DNA of 44,442 bases, taken from the NCBI GenBank assembly GCA_037447655.1, contig JBBHKE010001240.1, forward strand, positions 1-44,442, written 5' to 3'. The notes beneath the pieces are model-generated. The model had not been told where the DNA came from. It saw nothing but the letters and a program-made list of their open reading frames with translations, and searched no databases. The DNA comes from Zygnema cylindricum. Lineage: Eukaryota > Streptophyta > Zygnematophyceae > Zygnematales > Zygnemataceae. The position numbers and the translations under genes were made by a program. This document shows positions 40,733 through 44,442 of the stretch, piece after piece. Each line of letters starts with the position of its first letter. The first letter of the stretch is position 1.

Positions 40733-41617
40733 TAGTGTTGGGTATCGAGGAACATTTGCGATATTCGATATGTATCGAATTTTAGGTACCCGATAATTGA
40801 TATATCGCTTCGATATATCGAAAAGCTATATATCGCAATATATCGCCGATATATCGAGGCTTTTTAAAATATATATATAACTATTATTACTACTACTGCT
40901 AGTACCACTGCTGTTGCAATTACTAGTGTTACTGCAACTGATAGTTGTAGTTACTTATACTCCAATCTAATCAAAATGATAATTAGCTTTCACATTTTGT
41001 ACTCTTCAAACAATAATTAAAAATAATAATAAAAAAAACTCACAATTTGTTCACTTCAAAAAATAAACCCTAAAAATAAGAATAAAAGTTCAGATTTTGT
41101 ACCCTTAAAAAATAATTAATACATATAATAATAAAAATTCAAATTTTGTACGCTTCAAAAAATAAACCCTAAAATAATAATAAAAAACCACATTTTTTAC
41201 ACTTTAAAAATTAATTAATAATAATAATAAAACCGCAAAAAAAATATTTTCAAATCATACTTTGACTAAATTACTGTCTGTACTATTACAGAGACCTCCT
41301 CATGTAACCATACCCCAAATAAGTAATTATATGAATTACATAATTAGCACATTTTTGTCGGTTACATTTTGCGGCGTCTACCTTTAAGTCACGGAACCAA
41401 AATCACGTCGTACGTGGCGTATCAAACAATTTGTCTTTTTTCGCTAAAATAACAAATTGTATAATTTTTTTAATTAAAAAATACTATAAATGGCGATATA
41501 TATCGCGATGATTTATGTTGGTCCCGGTACGATATATGGAGGATTCAGCTCGATCGATATTCGATATATTTAATATAAAAATCATCGCGATATGAATTTA
41601 CCCAGCACCGAACACTA
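40733..41617. mobile_element. hAT-like MITE, 885 bp
   Basis: Terminal repeats TAGTGTTGGGTATCGAGG and, inward from the right, TAGTGTTCGGTGCTGGGTA. The 8-bp flanks CTAACTCC (40725-40732) and CTAACTCT (41618-41625) differ at one base. The ends are filled with TATCG-rich palindromes (ATATATCGCGATAT type) and the middle with A-rich AATAATAATAAAA tracts. No transposase frame is present. Confidence 0.75.
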
Positions 41618-41625
41618 CTAACTCT

Positions 41626-42280
41626 AATGATTAACCAACTCTAATAGTGATGGCCAATGGTGTGCATTTTTAGTGTTGACTCACCCCAAAGGCAAGTGCA
41701 CAGTCGAAAATTAGTAATCTTCACCGAAAACATTATTTTGTATCGGTAAACTCTTATCGATAATCAATATTTACCTTATTGTGACATATGAACAATCGAT
41801 ATATCATATACATTAGTAATAAAAATATTGCGGTATTTTATTGATATACCGGTAGTATTATGCGCCCATAAAAAGTTATCGCGATAGCTTGACTTTAAAA
41901 TTCGTACACCTATACTATTTCATTTTTGTACTTCTCCTACAATTATTATGTGGGCGAATGTTGTTCTTTCCGTACCATGTTTTAGTACAATGTACGACTT
42001 AACTATGTTACGTGACATGACATACTTTATATAGTATACTTACTGTACTGTGAATACAACATAAGTATATAGTACACGTGTATAGTAATAATGTATATGT
42101 ACATAAATATTGGCGATAGCATGCTTATTGGTTCCGAAGCGAAATATTAGGCCCCTCGCCTTTCGATAACCAATGATAAGTGTCGCTTAATCCTCACGAT
42201 AAGCAATTTACTAATAATTATAAAAAGTATGCCCACTAAATGGAAGGGGAAAACCGGTTCCCTCTCATACCCGGAAACAA
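41626..42280. other. AT-rich, no gene seen
   Basis: Contains TATCG/CGATA-rich stretches similar in style to the hAT-like MITEs (41740-41890) and TA-rich sequence around 42000-42110. No boundaries, frames or RNA genes could be supported. Confidence 0.4.
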
Positions 42281-43258
42281 AGGTCGCATTGGTGTACCCG
42301 AATCCGTACCCGACCGGTACCTGCCCGCCCGTGTCGGATCCGGAATGGATTCAGGTGCCAAATTTTGGGGCTGGCCAGATTCGGCCTAGTGAATAATATA
42401 AAAAAAACAAAATCTAGGTATGGTTGGGTAAGCAAAAAACGAAAAAAATGAAGTTTTCGTAGGTACGTTCAACTGCAGTATAGTATTGTATTGTCCATAC
42501 TATAAAACATTAATGTACTTTGTACTCTTGGTATCGTGGAAGGTATGAGGGAGATGTACCATTAACTTTGTACGTATTGTGGCACGGGCGTGAACGAGTT
42601 GTCGCGAGGAATCGAGTTTTGGTTAACTTTTGTTTTCGTAAACGCGTATCGAGAACCGGGTAACAGTTTAGGAGAGTGACATAACTCGACAGTGTTTCGG
42701 CCTTTCGGGTGTTTAGATTTAAAAAAAATAAAATTTTCGGTTTCGGGTATGTACAATTTTGACTTTTGCGACCTCTGCTCGACCTCTGCTCGGAGCAAAG
42801 GTCGCAAAAGTCAAAATTTTAGATAACCGAAACCGACCGTTTTTTTTTTTCAAAATTTGAGTACCCGACGCCTGACCGGATTATGTCACGCTCCAAAATT
42901 GTTAACCGTTACTTGAAATGCGTTTACGAAAAATAAAAGTTAACCGAAACTGGATTTCTCGCGACGACTCGTATCTGCACGTACCCGGATAAGTACAAAA
43001 TTAATGGTACATTTCCCGTATACCTTCCACAAATACAAAGAGTACAAAGTACAATAATGTTGGATAGTATAGACAGTACAAAACTTCCATTTTTTGTCGT
43101 TTTTTGCTTACCCGACCGTAACCAATTTTCTATTTTTTTTTGTGAATCAACCGCCCGAATTTGCCCGGCCCCCCAAATTTGGCACCCGAATGTTCTGGAT
43201 CCGACACGGGCGGTCGATTAATGGTCGGTTACGGTTTCGGTTAACCGTTTGCGACCTC
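42281..43258. mobile_element. Head-to-head pair of an AGGTCGC-ended MITE
   Basis: The left copy (42281 to about 42781) and the right copy (about 42799-43258) are inverted relative to each other. Shared segments include CCCGCCCGTGTCGGATCC, GGGTAAGCAAAAAACGA, GTACTTTGTACTCTT and GGAAATGTACCATTAA-type sequence. Each copy ends in AGGTCGCA/TGCGACCT. At the centre, TTTTGACTTTTGCGACCTC faces AGGTCGCAAAAGTCAAAAT. A partial third copy is at 10059-10260. The frames at 42562-42807 and 43094-43294 lie inside and are not genes. Confidence 0.65.
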
Positions 43259-43261
43259 TGG

Positions 43262-43830
43262 CGTGAATCGCTATTATCGCTAAAAAATAAATAGTGTAAG
43301 AAAGTAGTTAGTGTTATCAACTCTAAGGTGGTTTCAACACCTTTGGGGAAAAATAAATAAACGCCAACTTATGCACCTAACACTAATAAGAATACACATT
43401 TCATATTGTAGCCACGATAGTCTGTGTTCACATAATCGACGTTCGAATACGTGAGAACACGTTCGCGTGATTTTTAGTCCTCTTTATCATTGGAAATCGA
43501 ATCTGAGTGCACTTTTCGTGTCGACGCACTCATTTTTGCGTGTCGACGCCTTTATTTGACACTCTTTTTTTACGATTGTACAAAATAAGGACAACTTTAG
43601 TAAGGACTCGCTTTGCATAATTGTATTAAGTAAGAGAAATTTGTGTAAGGACTTACACATTTTATACACTACACTATTTCAAACTTTCCAAATTAGAGTT
43701 ATTAACGCTAATTAAACAATACCCATATTAAAGTAAAAAAACAATTAGAGTTATTGATTTTCTTTTGGGTTTTAGGGTCAAAATTTGGGGGCGCCAAATT
43801 AGCATTATAAACTTTAAAAGCGATTCACGG
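43262..43830. mobile_element. MITE of the CACCG.GAATCG family
   Basis: Left end GTGAATCGCTATTATCGC; the right end read inward is CCGTGAATCGCTTTTAAAG with TA following at 43831. The left end is clipped where it meets the preceding MITE. The interior is related to 7063-7555. Non-coding. Confidence 0.6.
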
Positions 43831-43879
43831 TATACGTTTATAGAGCGTTTTGAATGTGCGAAACGAAATTGTTACTTTT

Positions 43880-44060
43880 GAATTGTGATGGTTGTGGACG
43901 TGGGTAAAACTTGTGGCGGTTGAAGACGACTACAAATCTTGCGGCAATTGATGACGTTTACAAAAGGTTGCATACATTTGGTCTATTGTGACATTGTAGA
44001 TGTTTAAGGTTTTGTGACATTATGACGTCATGCTAATTGTGAAAAAGTCGATGTCATTAA
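43880..44060. repeat. Inverted copy of the CTACAACC repeat region
   Basis: Reverse-complement counterpart of 9400-9620, with GGTTGTGGACG, CTTGTGGCGGTTG, CTTGCGGCAATTG and TTTTGTGACATT in corresponding order. No coding sequence is seen. Confidence 0.5.
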
Positions 44061-44442
44061 TATCAAAACTCTTTGCCATGGCTTCTTAATTTTTTTTTAC
44101 CTTTTCTCACTCGACCCGCCATCAAACTATGCCCAAAGGTAGTAAAAAAAACAAAATTAGAGCTCTTTCATTTCATAGCAACATCGCCGTGAATCTTTCA
44201 AGGAAGACGGAGAGAGGAGTGACACAGTGAGATGGAGAGAGAGAGGAGACGACGACGTACACTTTTGAAGATAACCATGAGTGGATGTGGAGGTCCGTCA
44301 CCCCAACAAAATTTTCTTGAACATGGGCGTGAAGGGCATGAAAACAATAACGAGTATCTCCCTCATGCTAAAAATTTCACATTCGTCTGGCACTTGCATG
44401 GACGCTTTAGTACTTGTTGTTCAAGTAATATTTGAAGTATAA
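44061..44442. other. Right edge, no supported gene
   Basis: A 67-codon frame (44232-44435) begins with an Arg-rich, low-complexity stretch over a GAGA-rich region. It could be the first exon of a gene beyond the window, but nothing in it is recognisable. Confidence 0.3.

Noticed and set aside
44232-44435. 67-codon frame at the right edge
   Set aside because: Arg-rich start over a GAGA simple repeat with no recognised domain; kept only as a possible exon of a gene beyond the window.

Overview
This is plant nuclear DNA from a repeat-rich, AT-rich genome. It is a streptophyte, but I cannot place it more precisely. Three things point to a plant. A GT92-type glycosyltransferase gene with eight recognisable coding exons is present. 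There are nuclear tRNA-Cys(GCA) genes. The retrotransposon primer-binding sites are complementary to the anticodon arm of plant initiator tRNA-Met. No bacterial, organellar or CRISPR features are visible.

Only about 12.5 kb (11.8-24.3 kb) holds single-copy protein genes, arranged convergently. On the plus strand (11819-18117) lies a multi-exon GT92 glycosyltransferase that resembles plant beta-1,4-galactan synthases. On the minus strand (24300-19373) lies a six-exon gene whose exons join in frame into a 692-residue protein. That protein has an N-terminal UBZ4-type zinc finger and a C-terminal AlkB-type 2-oxoglutarate/Fe(II) dioxygenase domain, which suggests a ubiquitin-linked DNA or RNA dealkylation factor. 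Two tRNA-Cys genes lie just upstream of it, divergently oriented.

The rest is transposon strata. 1-7.06 kb: LTR fragments on the minus strand, one of them split by Copia element E1 (953-6807, plus strand, decayed gag-pol). 7.06-11.8 kb: several MITEs, two of them hAT-like with recognisable 8-bp target duplications. 24.97-27.4 kb: a 1-kb inverted-repeat transposon and a set of TA-flanked MITEs, one carrying a telo-box-like minisatellite. 27.55-31.76 kb: E2, a complete-ended Copia-type element with perfect 5-bp target duplications that has gag remnants but no pol. 32.04-38.22 kb: E3, a decayed full-length Copia element on the minus strand, also with perfect target duplications. 38.4-44.4 kb: a hAT-like MITE, a solo LTR in a palindromic repeat, a tRNA-Cys pseudogene, another hAT-like MITE, an inverted MITE pair and further MITEs.

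The observations most worth following are these. (1) In all three Copia elements a primer-binding site matching the initiator-tRNA anticodon arm contains the ATG that starts gag or lies in frame with it. (2) The UBZ4-AlkB domain combination. (3) tRNA-like Pol III box A/box B modules sit antisense in several LTR families. (4) The two E2 LTRs share a 731-bp block without a difference beside strongly diverged ends, which suggests LTR-LTR gene conversion. (5) A second copy of the 1-kb transposon is scattered over about 8.5 kb by three datable insertions.
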